Shown piece after piece: positions 1-10,934 of a stretch of DNA of 64,000 bases; the first letter of the stretch is position 1; the number at the start of each line of letters is the position of its first letter. The stretch is from Candidatus Regiella endosymbiont of Tuberolachnus salignus (GTDB taxonomy: Bacteria; Pseudomonadota; Gammaproteobacteria; Enterobacterales; Enterobacteriaceae): the NCBI RefSeq assembly GCF_964020115.1, contig NZ_OZ026542.1:62001-126000 (forward strand). Reading direction: 5' to 3'. Under the pieces are notes generated by a model. That model did not search any database. It saw nothing but the letters and a program-made list of their open reading frames with translations, and was not told the origin of the DNA. The translations under genes and the position numbers were made by a program.

Positions 1-36
1 TTTTTATAGGCTGTTTTTCCAGCCTGAACTGAATGA

Positions 37-1464
37 CTAACTAGGCTGATAAAAATTGACACCAAGCGGGTTTTCTTTACGTGTCCGAGTGATAACGGCG
101 CCTGGTGATTCATTCACCCGCAATGCCATCTGTGCTTCAGTACGTACTGGAACGCCGCGCAATGAGCTAGCGTAAACACTGACGATTTCTACATCAACAA
201 ATTTACCTATCATGTCAGGTGACCCTTCGAAATTAACCACGCGGTTATTTTCAGTGCGGCCGGCCAGCTCCATCAGGTTTTTCCGTGAGGGGCCTTCAAC
301 TAAAACACGCTGTATCGTGCCAACCATCGTGCGGCTAAAATGCATAGCCTGTTGACTAATGCGTTGCTGTAAAATATGTAAACGTTGTTTCTTTTCTTCT
401 TCAGAGACATTGTCTGGCAAATCCGCAGCTGGCGTGCCAGGACGCGGTGAATAAATAAAACTATAGCTGGTATCAAAATTAACCTCGGCGATTAATTTCA
501 TGGTGTGTTCGAAATCGTCTTGTGTTTCACCAGGAAAACCAACGATAAAATCGGAACTAATCTGAATATCCGGGCGGGCTTTACGTAATTTTCGAATGAT
601 TGCCTTATACTCCAATGCGGTGTGAGCACGTTTCATCATCGTTAATATACGGTCAGAACCACTTTGTACCGGTAAATGCAAAAAACTCACTAGTTCAGGG
701 GTATCTTCGTATACTTTAATAATATCATCAGTAAATTCGATGGGATGACTGGTGGTAAAACGCACGCGATCAATGCCATCAATCGCTGCTACCAAACGCA
801 ATAATTCAGCAAAGCTGCAAATATTACCGTCATAGGTCGCCCCACGATAAGCATTTACATTCTGCCCCAGTAAATTGACTTCACGAACGTTTTGTTCTGC
901 CAATTGAGCAATTTCGAATAAAATATCATCACAGGGTCGACTCACCTCTTCTCCACGCGTATAGGGCACCACACAAAAAGTACAGTATTTATTGCACCCT
1001 TCCATAATGGAGACGAACGCAGATGGCCCGTTAGCCCGCGGTTCTGGTAAACAGTCAAATTTTTCAATTTCAGGAAAACTAATATCAACGACAGCGCTAC
1101 GACTTCCCTGCACTTGGTTGATCATTTCAGGTAAGCGATGTAGAGTTTGTGGTCCAAATATAATATCAACACAGGGCGCTCTCTGACGGATGTTTTCTCC
1201 TTCTTGTGATGCAACACAACCGCCGACACCAATCAGTAGGTTCGGGTTACTGTCTTTCAACAGTTTCCAACGCCCCAATAAATGAAAAACTTTTTCCTGT
1301 GCTTTCTCACGTATTGAACAGGTATTAAGTAGCAGAAGATCAGCTTCTTCCGGTACTTCAGTCAGTTGATAGCCGTGAGTTTTCGCTAGTAAGTCTGCCA
1401 TTTTCGATGAATCATATTCGTTCATCTGGCAACCCCAGGTTTTAATGTGTAGTTTTTTAATCAT
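37..1464 (-). CDS. miaB: tRNA-2-methylthio-N6-dimethylallyladenosine synthase MiaB
   Basis: Radical-SAM methylthiotransferase that adds the 2-methylthio group to i6A37 of tRNAs reading UNN codons, acting after MiaA (also in this window). The 475-residue length fits the family. The N-terminal UPF0004 domain shows its three cluster cysteines ([25 protein letters not shown]). The radical-SAM CxxxCxxC motif is CNKYCTFC near residue 158, and a TRAM-type domain lies at the C-terminus (LVEGPSRKN onward). It is divergent from ubiF, as in E. coli, with a palindromic repeat between them. The start ATG follows a weak GAGAGCC-type upstream stretch, and the first residues ([12 protein letters not shown]) match the family. 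Confidence 0.97.
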   Translation of the reverse strand: MIKKLHIKTWGCQMNEYDSSKMADLLAKTHGYQLTEVPEEADLLLLNTCSIREKAQEKVFHLLGRWKLLKDSNPNLLIGVGGCVASQEGENIRQRAPCVDIIFGPQTLHRLPEMINQVQGSRSAVVDISFPEIEKFDCLPEPRANGPSAFVSIMEGCNKYCTFCVVPYTRGEEVSRPCDDILFEIAQLAEQNVREVNLLGQNVNAYRGATYDGNICSFAELLRLVAAIDGIDRVRFTTSHPIEFTDDIIKVYEDTPELVSFLHLPVQSGSDRILTMMKRAHTALEYKAIIRKLRKARPDIQISSDFIVGFPGETQDDFEHTMKLIAEVNFDTSYSFIYSPRPGTPAADLPDNVSEEEKKQRLHILQQRISQQAMHFSRTMVGTIQRVLVEGPSRKNLMELAGRTENNRVVNFEGSPDMIGKFVDVEIVSVYASSLRGVPVRTEAQMALRVNESPGAVITRTRKENPLGVNFYQPS

Positions 1465-1506
1465 TGAGAGCCTATCTGCTTCGTGCGGTTGGAAAGGTTA
1501 GCGGCT

Positions 1507-1632
1507 TATACCGTTCGCCTTTGAAGTTGCCGCTAGGCGGCCAGGGCGACCGACCGATGAGCGTAGATAGACTACGTGATTCGGCGAGCACCCGCAGCCA
1601 ACAACGCGGCGGCTTCAAAGGCGAACGGTATA
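1507..1632. repeat. R1 palindromic repeat, copy 1 (miaB-ubiF gap)
   Basis: About 126 bp bounded by inverted ends TATACCGTTCGCCTTTGAAG and its complement. The interior has the family core GGCCAGGGCGACCGACCGATG, a CGTAGATAG stretch and AGCCAACAACGCGGCGGC. It occupies most of the gap between the divergent genes miaB and ubiF and is open in more than one frame. Confidence 0.9.
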
Positions 1633-1685
1633 ACATTGTATTCATTTGCTAGCATCATAACCAGAGGAAAAAAAGCATAATTAAT

Positions 1686-2879
1686 ATGAGTGATATTCAA
1701 CAAAATTATGAAGTAATAGTCGTAGGCGGCGGCATGATCGGCGCCGCTACCGCACTCGGTTTAGCGCAATGTGGTTGGTCTGTTGCTTTGTTAGAACCAC
1801 AATCCCCTTTACCTTTTGATCGTCAGAGTGCGCCAGATTTACGAGTATCGGCTATAGGCTGCTCAGCGGTGGGCTTACTTAAACAACTTGGCGTATGGGC
1901 AGAGGTACAAAAAATGCGCTGTACGCCTTATCGCCGCCTGGAAACCTGGGAATTAAGCGGTTGTGAGGTGGTTTTTGATGCCGCAGCGCTGGCGCTGCCA
2001 GAACTCGGATTTATGGTTGAAAATCGATTATTACAGCTGGCGTTATGGCAACAAATGATACTGTGTTCCAATTTAACATTATTATGTCCAGCACAATTGC
2101 AAAATATGCAAAGAATCGATGATCACTGGCAGCTCACTCTCAGTGATCAACAACAACTACAAACACGTTTAGTAGTGGGGGCTGATGGTAGCCATTCGCT
2201 GGTACGGCGTTTATCGGGGATCGGCACCTGTGGCTGGCAATATCGCCAATCTTGCCTACTGATCACAGTGAAAACGGAAGCGCCACAGCAGGAGGTAACC
2301 TGGCAACAGTTTTTTCCATCTGGCCCGCGTGCTTTTTTACCCTTGTCAGATCACCGGGCATCCTTAGTTTGGTACGACGCCCCACAGCGGATCCGCCAAT
2401 TACAAGCCATGCCTCTGGAGAAGTTGAATCGAGAAATCACTGCCGCATTTCCTCCTCGGCTTGGTAGAATAGAAGCTATCGCAACAGGTTCATTCCCACT
2501 CCTTCGTCATCACGCTCAAAATTACGTTAAATCTGGATTGGCACTCTTAGGCGATGCGGCACATACGATTAATCCCCTTGCAGGACAAGGGGTTAATCTA
2601 GGCTATCGAGATGTTGACGCGCTGATTGATGTGCTAAACCATGCACGTGATTTAGCACAGGAATGGCATAGTGAAAAAGTGTTATTGCGCTACCAACGTA
2701 AGCGCAGAACCGATAATTTGATCATGCAAAATGGCATCGATTGCTTTTATGCCACCTTTAGTCATTCATTACTGCCAGTAAAAATAATGCGTAATATGGC
2801 GCTAATGGCCGCTCAGCGATCCGGTAAGTTAAAAGAGTATGCGCTAAGGTATGCTCTTGGTTTATTTGAGTATCGCTAA
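1686..2879 (+). CDS. ubiF: UbiH/UbiF/VisC-family FAD hydroxylase, probably UbiF (demethoxyubiquinol hydroxylase)
   Basis: FAD-dependent aromatic hydroxylase of ubiquinone biosynthesis. At the membrane it would hydroxylate the 2-octaprenyl-3-methyl-6-methoxy-benzoquinol intermediate. The 397-residue protein shows the N-terminal dinucleotide motif GGGMIGAA, the middle motif GADGSHSLVR and the C-terminal FAD motif LLGDAAHTINPLAGQGVNLG, as expected for the family. UbiF rather than UbiH or UbiI is chosen mainly from the divergent miaB neighbour, which is the E. coli arrangement. Family assignment is firm; the exact hydroxylation position is inferred. Confidence 0.9.
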   Translation: MSDIQQNYEVIVVGGGMIGAATALGLAQCGWSVALLEPQSPLPFDRQSAPDLRVSAIGCSAVGLLKQLGVWAEVQKMRCTPYRRLETWELSGCEVVFDAAALALPELGFMVENRLLQLALWQQMILCSNLTLLCPAQLQNMQRIDDHWQLTLSDQQQLQTRLVVGADGSHSLVRRLSGIGTCGWQYRQSCLLITVKTEAPQQEVTWQQFFPSGPRAFLPLSDHRASLVWYDAPQRIRQLQAMPLEKLNREITAAFPPRLGRIEAIATGSFPLLRHHAQNYVKSGLALLGDAAHTINPLAGQGVNLGYRDVDALIDVLNHARDLAQEWHSEKVLLRYQRKRRTDNLIMQNGIDCFYATFSHSLLPVKIMRNMALMAAQRSGKLKEYALRYALGLFEYR

Positions 2880-3022
2880 GCGCCTGTTCAAAATCTCTTG
2901 TGCTCGCTGATACTTCGTCAAAAACGCGCTCAAAATGCTCATTTACTCATGTAAACTGCGCTTTCTCACCTATTTTTTCCTCAATTGAGCATCGCTCAAG
3001 AAGATTTCGAATGGGCGCTAAG
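2880..3022. repeat. R3 palindromic repeat (ubiF-tusE gap)
   Basis: Starts right at the ubiF stop with GCCTGTTCAAAATCTCTTG and ends with AGAAGATTTCGAATGGGCGC, which are imperfect inverted ends. The interior includes TTTACTCATGTAAACTGCGC. The same ends recur at 8105, 13033, 46070, 47128, 50724 and 58537. Confidence 0.7.
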
Positions 3023-3046
3023 GAAGATTTTGCACAGATTTTCGGA

Positions 3047-3376
3047 TCAAAGACATTTTACGGGTTTAGGGAGCCCCGCGATTTTGCTTGCTTGTTGCGC
3101 GGGCCCCTTAGGAAATAAACGATGTAAATAACGGCTGTTACCTTTATCGTAGCCAAATTTTTGTGCTAGCGCAGTGACCAACAAACGAATTGCAGGCGAA
3201 GTATTATACTGCTGATAAAAATCACGCATAAAAAGGAGCACCTCCCAATGTGATTCGGTGAGTATAATGCCTTCCCGTTCTGCTAATAGAGAGGCTAAAT
3301 GGGTAGACCAGTCGGCGCTATTTTTTAGATAACCTTGCTCATCAGTATCAATGACGCGATCGTCAAGCACTAACAT
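3047..3376 (-). CDS. tusE: Sulfur relay protein TusE (DsrC family)
   Basis: Accepts persulfide sulfur from TusBCD and passes it to MnmA for 2-thiolation of tRNA wobble uridine. The protein is about 109 residues, as usual for TusE/DsrC. It ends in the family signature [15 protein letters not shown]...GLPKPVKCL, with the conserved penultimate cysteine. The chosen ATG ([10 protein letters not shown]) has a GAGG ribosome-binding site six bases upstream; the longer frame, which opens at TTG, has no such support. No tusBCD genes are in the window. The gene stands between two palindromic-repeat stretches. Confidence 0.93.
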   Translation of the reverse strand: MLVLDDRVIDTDEQGYLKNSADWSTHLASLLAEREGIILTESHWEVLLFMRDFYQQYNTSPAIRLLVTALAQKFGYDKGNSRYLHRLFPKGPAQQASKIAGLPKPVKCL

Positions 3377-3510
3377 AGTAGACCTCATCGACAATAGAGT
3401 GTTTGCAAAGCTTAACTAAAGAATTAACCGTTTCACAAACAGTCTACTCAATAAAATTTTAGTAAAGTATCAACGAGCAGAAGAGATTTCGAATAGTCTC
3501 TTAGACAGAC

Positions 3511-3539
3511 TCAAAAAGGCTCGCGTCTGCGAGCCTTAA
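3511..3539 (-). terminator. Rho-independent terminator after hflC
   Basis: On the minus strand a nine-base stem, AAGGCTCGC paired with GCGAGCCTT, closes a four-base loop and is followed by TTTTGAG. It lies 18 bases beyond the hflC stop, so it probably ends the hfq-hflX-hflK-hflC transcript. A fragment of an R3 end (GAGATTTCGAATAGTCTCT) lies just beyond it. Confidence 0.85.
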
Positions 3540-3556
3540 TAATACCAAACCAAAGT

Positions 3557-4564
3557 CTATGGACGTTTAGCGAATTTTTCCGGTGATTTCATAAAACGGA
3601 AAAAATCACTGTCTGGACTGAGAACCATCACGTCATTACTGCTGCTAAAGCTCTGTTCATAGGCGCGCAGGCTCCGAATAAATGCGTAAAATTCAGGATC
3701 TTTACTGAAAGCCTCAGCAAACAATCTAGCGGCTTCAGCATCGCCTTCACCGCGCGTGATACGCGCTTGACGCTCTGCGGCTGCCAATGTACGCGTCACT
3801 TCATAATCAGCAATGGCACGTAATTTTTCCGCTTCTTCCTGACCTTGCGAGCGATGACGACGAGCGACGGCTTCACGTTCCGCACGCATACGTAGGTAAA
3901 TGGCTTCAGAGACTTCCGTGGGTAAATTGATCTGCTTAATCTGTACATCAATCACCTCGATCCCTAACGCTGCCATGCTATTTGAATTGAGCGCTGCTTG
4001 TTTACCGTGCGTTTCCTGTTCAACACGTGCCGCCGCAACAGCAATAGCATCGTCCGCCTCCGTCGTCGTCATTGCATCATCATCTGCAGTACCCGTATTT
4101 AACGCACTACGTACATCAGAAGTGAGTTTGCCACGAGAGTCAGTCACAATCTCTTTCACATCTAAACGACCAATGGCGGAACGGATCCGGTCACTGGATT
4201 TACGCCGCAACATCACTCTAGCTTGATCAAAATCCCCACCACCAGTGGCTAAATAATAACGACTAAAATCACTGATACGCCATTTCAAATAGGAGTCAAC
4301 AATAAGATCTTTCTTCTCTTTAGTCACATAACGATCGGCTTGGCTGTCCATGGTTTGAATGCGAGCATCCAGTGTTTTTACCGTTTCGATCAACGGAATT
4401 TTAAGGTGCAAACCTGGCGTATAGACCAGTGGCTTATTGTCGCTATCACGTAGTACCTTACCAAAACGCAGCACGATACCCCGCTGACCTTCCTGTACGA
4501 CGAAAAGTGAAGCGTAAAGCGCTATCATCAGCAAAGCGATGATAAGTAAAAAAGGTTTACGCAT
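3557..4564 (-). CDS. hflC: FtsH protease modulator HflC
   Basis: SPFH/prohibitin-family membrane protein that forms the HflKC complex around the FtsH protease in the inner membrane. The 335 residues begin with one membrane segment (PFLLIIALLMIALYASLFVV), followed by the family start VQEGQRGIVLRFGKV and an alanine/glutamate-rich coiled-coil region (AEREAVARRHRSQGQEEAEKL). Three bases separate it from the upstream hflK, so the two are co-transcribed and probably translationally coupled. Nothing is missing compared with the E. coli protein. Confidence 0.97.
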   Translation of the reverse strand: MRKPFLLIIALLMIALYASLFVVQEGQRGIVLRFGKVLRDSDNKPLVYTPGLHLKIPLIETVKTLDARIQTMDSQADRYVTKEKKDLIVDSYLKWRISDFSRYYLATGGGDFDQARVMLRRKSSDRIRSAIGRLDVKEIVTDSRGKLTSDVRSALNTGTADDDAMTTTEADDAIAVAAARVEQETHGKQAALNSNSMAALGIEVIDVQIKQINLPTEVSEAIYLRMRAEREAVARRHRSQGQEEAEKLRAIADYEVTRTLAAAERQARITRGEGDAEAARLFAEAFSKDPEFYAFIRSLRAYEQSFSSSNDVMVLSPDSDFFRFMKSPEKFAKRP

Positions 4565-4567
4565 AGA

Positions 4568-5797
4568 TTATTCTCTCCCTACCCGAATGGGTATGCTATC
4601 TCGACTTTGATCCATCATCTTCCCCGAGATACTTCCCGTATTCATATTCTTATTTTGACTACGGTTCACCGCCGAAGAACGATCCAGATCAGGTAAATGA
4701 TTATTGGTATTTCTGTCTACCTTATTCCCGCCGGTTTGCCGCAGCATTTGGTCTAAAGGGAGTACCATCAGATTGCCGCCTTTGTCATTAACCAGGACTT
4801 TACGGCTATGACTTAGCACTCTTTCCATCGCTTCAATGTATAAACGTTCACGGGTAATTTCAGGTGCAGATTTATATTCCGGCAATAATTTAGCAAAACT
4901 GGCCACTTCACCTTGTGCCTCTAGCACGGTACGTGACGCATAAGCTTTACCATCTTCTAGTAGGCGTTCTGCCTGACCATTGGCACGAGGTTGAACTTCA
5001 TTAGCATAAGCCTCAGCTTCACGAATATATTGTTGTTCGTTTTCACGTGCTGCAATCGCATCATCAAAAGCGGCTTTTACTTCTTCCGGTGGACGGGCAG
5101 CCTGGAAGTTAACATCAAGTAAAGTAATCCCCATTTTATAAGGGCGAATCGTTTCTTCTAGTACTCGTTGGGTATCACTACGAACAATAGTACGCCCTTC
5201 CGTCAGGATTTTGTCCATGGTGTATTTACCAATAACACCCCGCACTGCGGCATCAGTGGCCTGACGCAGGCTATCATCCGGATGAGTGACACTAAAGAGA
5301 TAAGCAGCCGGATCAGTCACCCGGTATTGCACGTTCATTTCGGCACGAATGACATTTTCATCAGAGGTCAACATCACACCGGCAGCGGCCAATTCACGAA
5401 CTGATTCAATATTCACCGCTCGAACTTTGTCAATAAATGTCAGTTTCCAGTTCAATCCCGGCTGCACGATATGGCTAAGCTTCCCCAAACGGGTTACAAC
5501 ACCCCGTTCTGCTTCCCTGATAGTGTAAAAACCACTGGCCGCCCAAGCAATGGTCGCCACCACCGCCGCAATAACGACCATGCGACCGCCATTGCCTCCC
5601 TGCGCTAATGTTTGTTTGTTATCGTTACCCCCCCCACCGCCAAGTTTTTTACTCCACTTACGAAATAGAGCATCAAAATCGGGTGGTTTTTTATCGCGAT
5701 TATTTTTATTGCTATTTCCGCCAGAGTTGCCGCTATTATTACTGCTTCCCCAGGGATCGCGGTTCTGTCCGTTATTACCTGGCTGATTCCACGCCAT
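4568..5797 (-). CDS. hflK: FtsH protease modulator HflK
   Basis: Partner of HflC in the inner-membrane complex that controls FtsH proteolysis. The 409 residues begin with a Gly/Asn-rich cytoplasmic stretch (PWGSSNNSGNSGG...), as in E. coli. A single membrane segment lies near residues 74-93 (VVIAAVVATIAWAASGFYTI), followed by an SPFH domain starting EAERGVVTRLGKL. The C-terminal tail is Asn/Ser-rich. It sits immediately upstream of hflC. A repeat-filled gap of 230 bp separates it from hflX. Confidence 0.97.
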   Translation of the reverse strand: MAWNQPGNNGQNRDPWGSSNNSGNSGGNSNKNNRDKKPPDFDALFRKWSKKLGGGGGNDNKQTLAQGGNGGRMVVIAAVVATIAWAASGFYTIREAERGVVTRLGKLSHIVQPGLNWKLTFIDKVRAVNIESVRELAAAGVMLTSDENVIRAEMNVQYRVTDPAAYLFSVTHPDDSLRQATDAAVRGVIGKYTMDKILTEGRTIVRSDTQRVLEETIRPYKMGITLLDVNFQAARPPEEVKAAFDDAIAARENEQQYIREAEAYANEVQPRANGQAERLLEDGKAYASRTVLEAQGEVASFAKLLPEYKSAPEITRERLYIEAMERVLSHSRKVLVNDKGGNLMVLPLDQMLRQTGGNKVDRNTNNHLPDLDRSSAVNRSQNKNMNTGSISGKMMDQSRDSIPIRVGRE

Positions 5798-5838
5798 GTT
5801 TTAACTCCATTATAATAGTATGATTATTTTATTTATCT

Positions 5839-5980
5839 TAGAGCCTATTCGAAATCTCGTTCGTGGTGCGAAGCCCGCGCGCTGCAACCACAGTGTAAAC
5901 AAAAGTATATGCGACAGGTGAGCATCGCGTAACGCAGAATTCGCGCCACTCAGTAGGTTATGCAAGAAATCCACTCTATA
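5839..5980. repeat. Chimeric R3/R2 repeat remnant (hflX-hflK gap)
   Basis: Begins with an R3-type end (GAGCCTATTCGAAATCTCG) and continues with R2-type interior sequence (GTAACGCAGAATTCGCGCCAC, CAGTAGGTTATGCAAGAA). It fills most of the 230-bp gap inside an otherwise tight gene block. It has no coding potential that I can recognise. Confidence 0.6.
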
Positions 5981-6027
5981 AAAAAATCTAATTCGAGCAA
6001 TAATACACTATTAGTGTTACCTGTGGC

Positions 6028-7326
6028 TCAAACAATATAATTCACTAATTTTTTTTCTTTTTTACACAGGCGCTGCCATTTAGCCACCGGCATACGAACC
6101 CGCATACCGATATGGCCACTCTGTGCTATTGGCCAAACTTTTTCAATAGCCTTCAGCTGATAGAAACGACTGATAAGACGGCCTTCCTGTGGTGGTAAAT
6201 CCAATTCATATTGCGCTATCTCATCCCCGAGACATTCCGTTAACGCTTGAAAAAGCAACGGAATACCCGCACCGGTTTGCGCTGAAAGCCAAACCCGAAC
6301 AGGGATATTTTCTTCGTTACGATCAATACGCGGCGTAAAATCTGCCAGTCGATCAATTTTATTCATCACTAATAGCCTAGGGATTTCATCAGCAGCAATT
6401 TCTGCTAACACCACATCTACTGCCGTGATGTTTTCAGCCACACGTGGATCACTGGCATCAATAACATGCAGTAACAATGAAGCTTGCCGTGTTTCCTGTA
6501 ATGTCGCTTTAAAAGCAACCACCAAATCATGGGGTAAGTGCCGGATAAAACCGACTGTATCCGCCAATACGGTATCACCCACATCGGTGACATATATACC
6601 ACGTAAAGTAGGATCAAGAGTGGCGAATAATTGATCAGCAGTATAGACATCTGCTGCTGTCATACTATTAAACAGGCTTGATTTTCCCGCGTTAGTATAA
6701 CCAATCAGCGAAACCGTTGGTATCTGTGCACGACAGCGGGCTTGCCTTCCCTGTTCACGCTGTTTAGCGACACGTTCCAATCTGCTGAGGATAAGGCTAA
6801 TACGCTTACTAAGTAAGCGACGGTCGGTTTCTAGTTGAGTTTCACCGGGACCTCTCAGACCAATACCGCCTTTCTGACGTTCAAGATGTGTCCAACCTCG
6901 TACCAATCTAGTAGCAAGATGACGAAGTTGCGCCAATTCGACTTGTAATTTACCTTCATGAGTACGCGCACGTTGGGCAAAAATATCTAGGATCAAACCC
7001 GTTCGATCAATGACACGACATTGACACAAGCGTTCAAGATTTCTTTCCTGAGCCGGTGAAAGTGCGTGATTAAATAGCACCACAGAAGCGCCCATCGTTT
7101 TAACAGTATCGGCAATTTCTTCTGCCTTACCTTTACCAACAAAATATTTGGCATCGGGTACTTTACGACTGCCCGTAACCGTTTTTAACACCTCAACACC
7201 AGCAGAAAAAACTAAGGATTCGAATTCTTGTAAGTCTTCATTATTTTTATTTGATGCGTCGGGGTACGGTGAAAAAGAGATATGCACCAATACAGACTGC
7301 TCTCCCACTTCGTAACGGTCAAACAA
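6028..7326 (-). CDS. hflX: Ribosome-associated GTPase HflX
   Basis: GTPase that binds the 50S subunit and splits or rescues stalled ribosomes. The 432 residues carry the N-terminal HflX domain (VFSAGVEVLKTVTGSRKVPDAKYFVGKGKAEE), the Walker A motif GYTNAGKSSLFN, G3 DTVGF and G4 NKID. Length and motif order match the E. coli protein. It lies 46 bp downstream of hfq on the same strand, as in the classic amiB-mutL-miaA-hfq-hflX operon. Confidence 0.97.
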   Translation of the reverse strand: MFDRYEVGEQSVLVHISFSPYPDASNKNNEDLQEFESLVFSAGVEVLKTVTGSRKVPDAKYFVGKGKAEEIADTVKTMGASVVLFNHALSPAQERNLERLCQCRVIDRTGLILDIFAQRARTHEGKLQVELAQLRHLATRLVRGWTHLERQKGGIGLRGPGETQLETDRRLLSKRISLILSRLERVAKQREQGRQARCRAQIPTVSLIGYTNAGKSSLFNSMTAADVYTADQLFATLDPTLRGIYVTDVGDTVLADTVGFIRHLPHDLVVAFKATLQETRQASLLLHVIDASDPRVAENITAVDVVLAEIAADEIPRLLVMNKIDRLADFTPRIDRNEENIPVRVWLSAQTGAGIPLLFQALTECLGDEIAQYELDLPPQEGRLISRFYQLKAIEKVWPIAQSGHIGMRVRMPVAKWQRLCKKEKKLVNYIV

Positions 7327-7372
7327 ACCATAACCTCTCTGGTATTATTCAATGTTCGGTTAATAAAAAATA

Positions 7373-7792
<420 letters not shown>

Positions 7793-7860
7793 TTATTTGT
7801 TGTTTTTAAGTAAAAACCTGACGGTTCGAAAATAATCTATGTAAAAATTTGAGCCCTGGC

Positions 7861-7980
7861 TATACCGTTCGCCTTTGAAGTTGCCTTCGGCTGCCAGGGC
7901 GACCGACCGATGAGCGTAGACATACCATGAGGCGAGAGCTGGCAGCCAACAACGCGGCGGATTCAAAGGCGAACGGTATA
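7861..7980. repeat. R1 palindromic repeat, copy 2 (miaA-hfq gap)
   Basis: 120 bp bounded by TATACCGTTCGCCTTTGAAG and its inverted complement with one transversion (ATTCAAAGGCGAACGGTATA). It splits the miaA-hfq junction, where E. coli has an hfq promoter region. The rest of the 348-bp gap (7781-8128) contains an R3 fragment and no gene that I can see. Confidence 0.9.
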
Positions 7981-8104
7981 TAACCAACTGTACACAATCA
8001 TTCAACAGCTGTACCAAGCACCTATGCGAAATTTTGGGACGCGCTAATACTCTATCAAAATGGACACAACATGATTATTTACCTACTTGAGTTGTAAAAA
8101 ATAA

Positions 8105-8163
8105 CAGCGCTTCTCGGCTATCTTTCAGTCAGTTCAGCGTTGCTAAAGAAGATTTCGAAGCGG
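8105..8163. repeat. R3 repeat fragment overlapping the miaA 3' end
   Basis: Short R3-type palindrome with ends CGCTTCTCGGCTATCTTTC and GAAGATTTCGAAGCGG. It overlaps the miaA coding sequence and supplies its last eleven codons and stop. Confidence 0.6.
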
Positions 8164-9100
8164 ATCTAACAACCTGTATAATCGTTTCTAAAATCTGCTG
8201 TGGGTTATCATTATCAAAGTAATGAACATCAGGCCATCCCCTGAGCCAAGTTATTTGACGTTTTGCCAATTGACGTGTCGCACAAATGCCACGATAAACC
8301 ATCTCATCATAACTATAATGATTCGCAAGATAAGACCACATCTGGCGATAACCAACACAACGAATAGCAGGCATGTCTTCGTGTAAATCACCACGTTCAA
8401 AAAGTATCTTAACCTCTGCTGCAAATCCAGCAGCCAGCATCTGATGAAAACGAGATTCAATCCGCTGGTGCAAAAGATGACGGTTACTAGGCACAATTGC
8501 AAATTGATAAACGTTATAAGGCAAGGGATTACCCGAAACAGTTACCAGTTCCGTTAAAGTGTTACCCGAAATAAAAAAAACTTCCAGTGCTCTGATCAAT
8601 CTTTGAGGATCATTAGGATGAATTCGTTGTGCAGCCGTCGGATCAATTATCGCTAATTGTTGGTGTAGCGTTTCCCAGCCCCACTTTTCTGCTTGCTGTC
8701 CGATATACGCTCGCACAACAGGATCGGCGGCAGGCAGCGGCGATAACCCTTCCAAAAGGGCTTTAAAATATAACATCGTGCCACCCACTAATAACGGAAT
8801 ACGCCCTGCGGCGGTGATATCTGCCATTGCCTTCAATGCATCTTGACGAAAATTAGCTGCCGAATAAGATTCGCTGGGATCACGAATATCAATCAAACGA
8901 TGCGGAATTTGTGCAAGTAATTGAGCACTGGGCTTGGCAGTACCAATATCCATACCACGATAGATCAGTGCAGAATCAACGCTGATTAATTCTACCGGTA
9001 GATGTTGCCATAACTCTATTGATAATACTGTTTTACCTGACGCTGTTGGCCCCATAATAAAAATGGCCGGCGGTTGAGTCAGGGGCTCAATTTTGTTCAT
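8129..9100 (-). CDS. miaA: tRNA dimethylallyltransferase MiaA
   Basis: Transfers dimethylallyl to A37 of tRNAs reading UNN codons; MiaB (1.4 kb) then thiomethylates the product. The 323 residues start with the P-loop [14 protein letters not shown] and contain [17 protein letters not shown], the [17 protein letters not shown] block and [14 protein letters not shown] near the end. The N-terminus overlaps the end of mutL by 14 bp. The last eleven residues ([11 protein letters not shown]) match the translation of an R3 palindromic repeat and replace the family's usual ending. Catalytic parts appear complete. Confidence 0.97.
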   Translation of the reverse strand: MNKIEPLTQPPAIFIMGPTASGKTVLSIELWQHLPVELISVDSALIYRGMDIGTAKPSAQLLAQIPHRLIDIRDPSESYSAANFRQDALKAMADITAAGRIPLLVGGTMLYFKALLEGLSPLPAADPVVRAYIGQQAEKWGWETLHQQLAIIDPTAAQRIHPNDPQRLIRALEVFFISGNTLTELVTVSGNPLPYNVYQFAIVPSNRHLLHQRIESRFHQMLAAGFAAEVKILFERGDLHEDMPAIRCVGYRQMWSYLANHYSYDEMVYRGICATRQLAKRQITWLRGWPDVHYFDNDNPQQILETIIQVVRSASKSSLATLN

Positions 9101-10934
9101 GTATCAATATTGCCAATGGAGCTTGTATGTCAATAAACTGTAAAAGTCTTGCCGGTGGCGACTGCACCAAATGTGGGCAAAGGCGTTCAACATCCGTTAA
9201 TAACTGTATCGCTTGAGAGACGCTCCACTGCTCATGTTCACTGCCGAGATGTTGAGCAATCCATGCAGCCAATTTCTCTGGTGCTATTTTTTCATGTTGA
9301 GAAAGATAACTTAACAATTCCGGTATCAATTTTTGTAAATTTTGCTGGCGTAATGGCAAGGATACCGTGCGCAACGTGGCTCGATTTTGCTCGAAAAGCA
9401 ATTCAATCCCCATCGTAGATAATAAATCTTTATGATATTTACCCGCCGTGATTTCTGCCTTATCCAAATTAAGTTTTAACGGAATAAGCAATGGCTGTGC
9501 TCGTAATCCCTCACGCGGGGGAGTGAGCTGCGCCTGTTTTAAGCAACGTTCTGCCACTGATAAAGCCAATAATGCAATTTTTTCATCACCCCGCTTAATT
9601 AACGCATAACAAGGCGGAAAAATACCTAATACTGGACCAAAGCTACTGCTACCATGAGCATCCAACGAAGAGCAAGCTGCCTGAGGTAATTTATATTTCA
9701 CCGTAGCGGTATTACTCGGCGTAGTGGATTGCAATAATTGGCCATACAATTCCCCCTGCCGTGATAAATACTCTCGTGGACTATTAGCAGCACTATACTG
9801 ACGACAGGGCTCAGATGGCGCATATTTGTTAACCCCCGCCGCCACACGTGTTTCGGGCTGCCTGTGAGGCGATTTTGACTCAGTATCGCCATTCCCTGCG
9901 GGAATGGAAGCTGGTTGCAACCCCTTGTCTTGTAAAGCCATCGTCACGGCTTGATAAATAAAATCATGCACTAACCGCGCTTGGTGAAAACGGACTTCAT
10001 GTTTTGCCGGATGTACATTAATATCTACTTGACTCGGTTCGATAGTGAGGTAAAGAACATAGGCGATCTGCTGACCGTCTTTTGATAATCCTTGATAAGC
10101 TTGGCGAATAGCGTGATTTATTAGTCGGTCACGTATCACACGATTATTAACATAACAATATTGTATTTCATTTAAGCTCCGCGCATTGTGTAACATCTGC
10201 GGATCCGCTAACCAACCATGAATCGCTAAATCTTCATGCTGCCATGAGATAGCTAACATATGTTGTAAAAATACATTACCGCAAACACTCGCTAAACGCT
10301 GTGAATATTGTGCGGGATCAGAAACCGCTCGATATTGACGTATTAATTTTTCATTATGGTGAAGATGGATGGTCACATCGAAACGCGCTAGCGCAATACG
10401 TCGTACCACTTCATCAATATGAGCAAACTCTGTTTTTTCCGTACGCATAAACTTGCGACGCGCGGGCGTATTATAAAATAAATCAAATACCTCCAGCGTA
10501 CTGCCAACCGGATGCGCAGCCGGCTTAATCTTGACAAGCATATCGCGGCCTTCAGCATAGGACTGCCAAGCTTCAGTTTGTTCAACAGTACGGGAAGTTA
10601 ACAACAAACGAGATACTGAACTGATACTGGCCAGCGCCTCTCCACGGAATCCCATGCTACGTATCGTCATAAGATCGTCTAATGCACTAATTTTACTGGT
10701 AGCATGGCGAGCCAACGCCAAAGGCAGATCATCCTTAGCAATACCAGTGCCATTATCCTGTATGCGAATAAGCTTACTACCTCCCCCTTTGATATTAATA
10801 TCAATCCACTTTGCACCCGCATCTAAACTATTTTCTAACAACTCTTTGACCACCGAGGCAGGGCGCTCTACCACCTCTCCTGCCGCGATTTGGTTAGTGA
10901 TTTGTGGCGGTAGCATTTTAATCAGCATCGCCAT
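9087..10934 (-). CDS. mutL: DNA mismatch repair protein MutL
   Basis: Links MutS mismatch recognition to MutH and UvrD. The 615 residues contain the N-terminal GHKL ATPase motifs [24 protein letters not shown] and [14 protein letters not shown], then the conserved HPAKHEVRF near residue 310. A variable linker and a C-terminal dimerisation domain follow. It overlaps both amiB upstream and miaA downstream, as expected in this operon. The frame is intact, so mismatch repair is probably retained despite the apparent genome erosion. Confidence 0.97.
   Translation of the reverse strand: MAMLIKMLPPQITNQIAAGEVVERPASVVKELLENSLDAGAKWIDINIKGGGSKLIRIQDNGTGIAKDDLPLALARHATSKISALDDLMTIRSMGFRGEALASISSVSRLLLTSRTVEQTEAWQSYAEGRDMLVKIKPAAHPVGSTLEVFDLFYNTPARRKFMRTEKTEFAHIDEVVRRIALARFDVTIHLHHNEKLIRQYRAVSDPAQYSQRLASVCGNVFLQHMLAISWQHEDLAIHGWLADPQMLHNARSLNEIQYCYVNNRVIRDRLINHAIRQAYQGLSKDGQQIAYVLYLTIEPSQVDINVHPAKHEVRFHQARLVHDFIYQAVTMALQDKGLQPASIPAGNGDTESKSPHRQPETRVAAGVNKYAPSEPCRQYSAANSPREYLSRQGELYGQLLQSTTPSNTATVKYKLPQAACSSLDAHGSSSFGPVLGIFPPCYALIKRGDEKIALLALSVAERCLKQAQLTPPREGLRAQPLLIPLKLNLDKAEITAGKYHKDLLSTMGIELLFEQNRATLRTVSLPLRQQNLQKLIPELLSYLSQHEKIAPEKLAAWIAQHLGSEHEQWSVSQAIQLLTDVERLCPHLVQSPPARLLQFIDIQAPLAILIHEQN

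Noticed and set aside
1464-1652. Small open frame overlapping the miaB start and an R1 repeat
   Set aside because: Its sequence is the translation of the repeat; similar pseudo-peptides occur at every R1 copy, so it is not taken as a gene.
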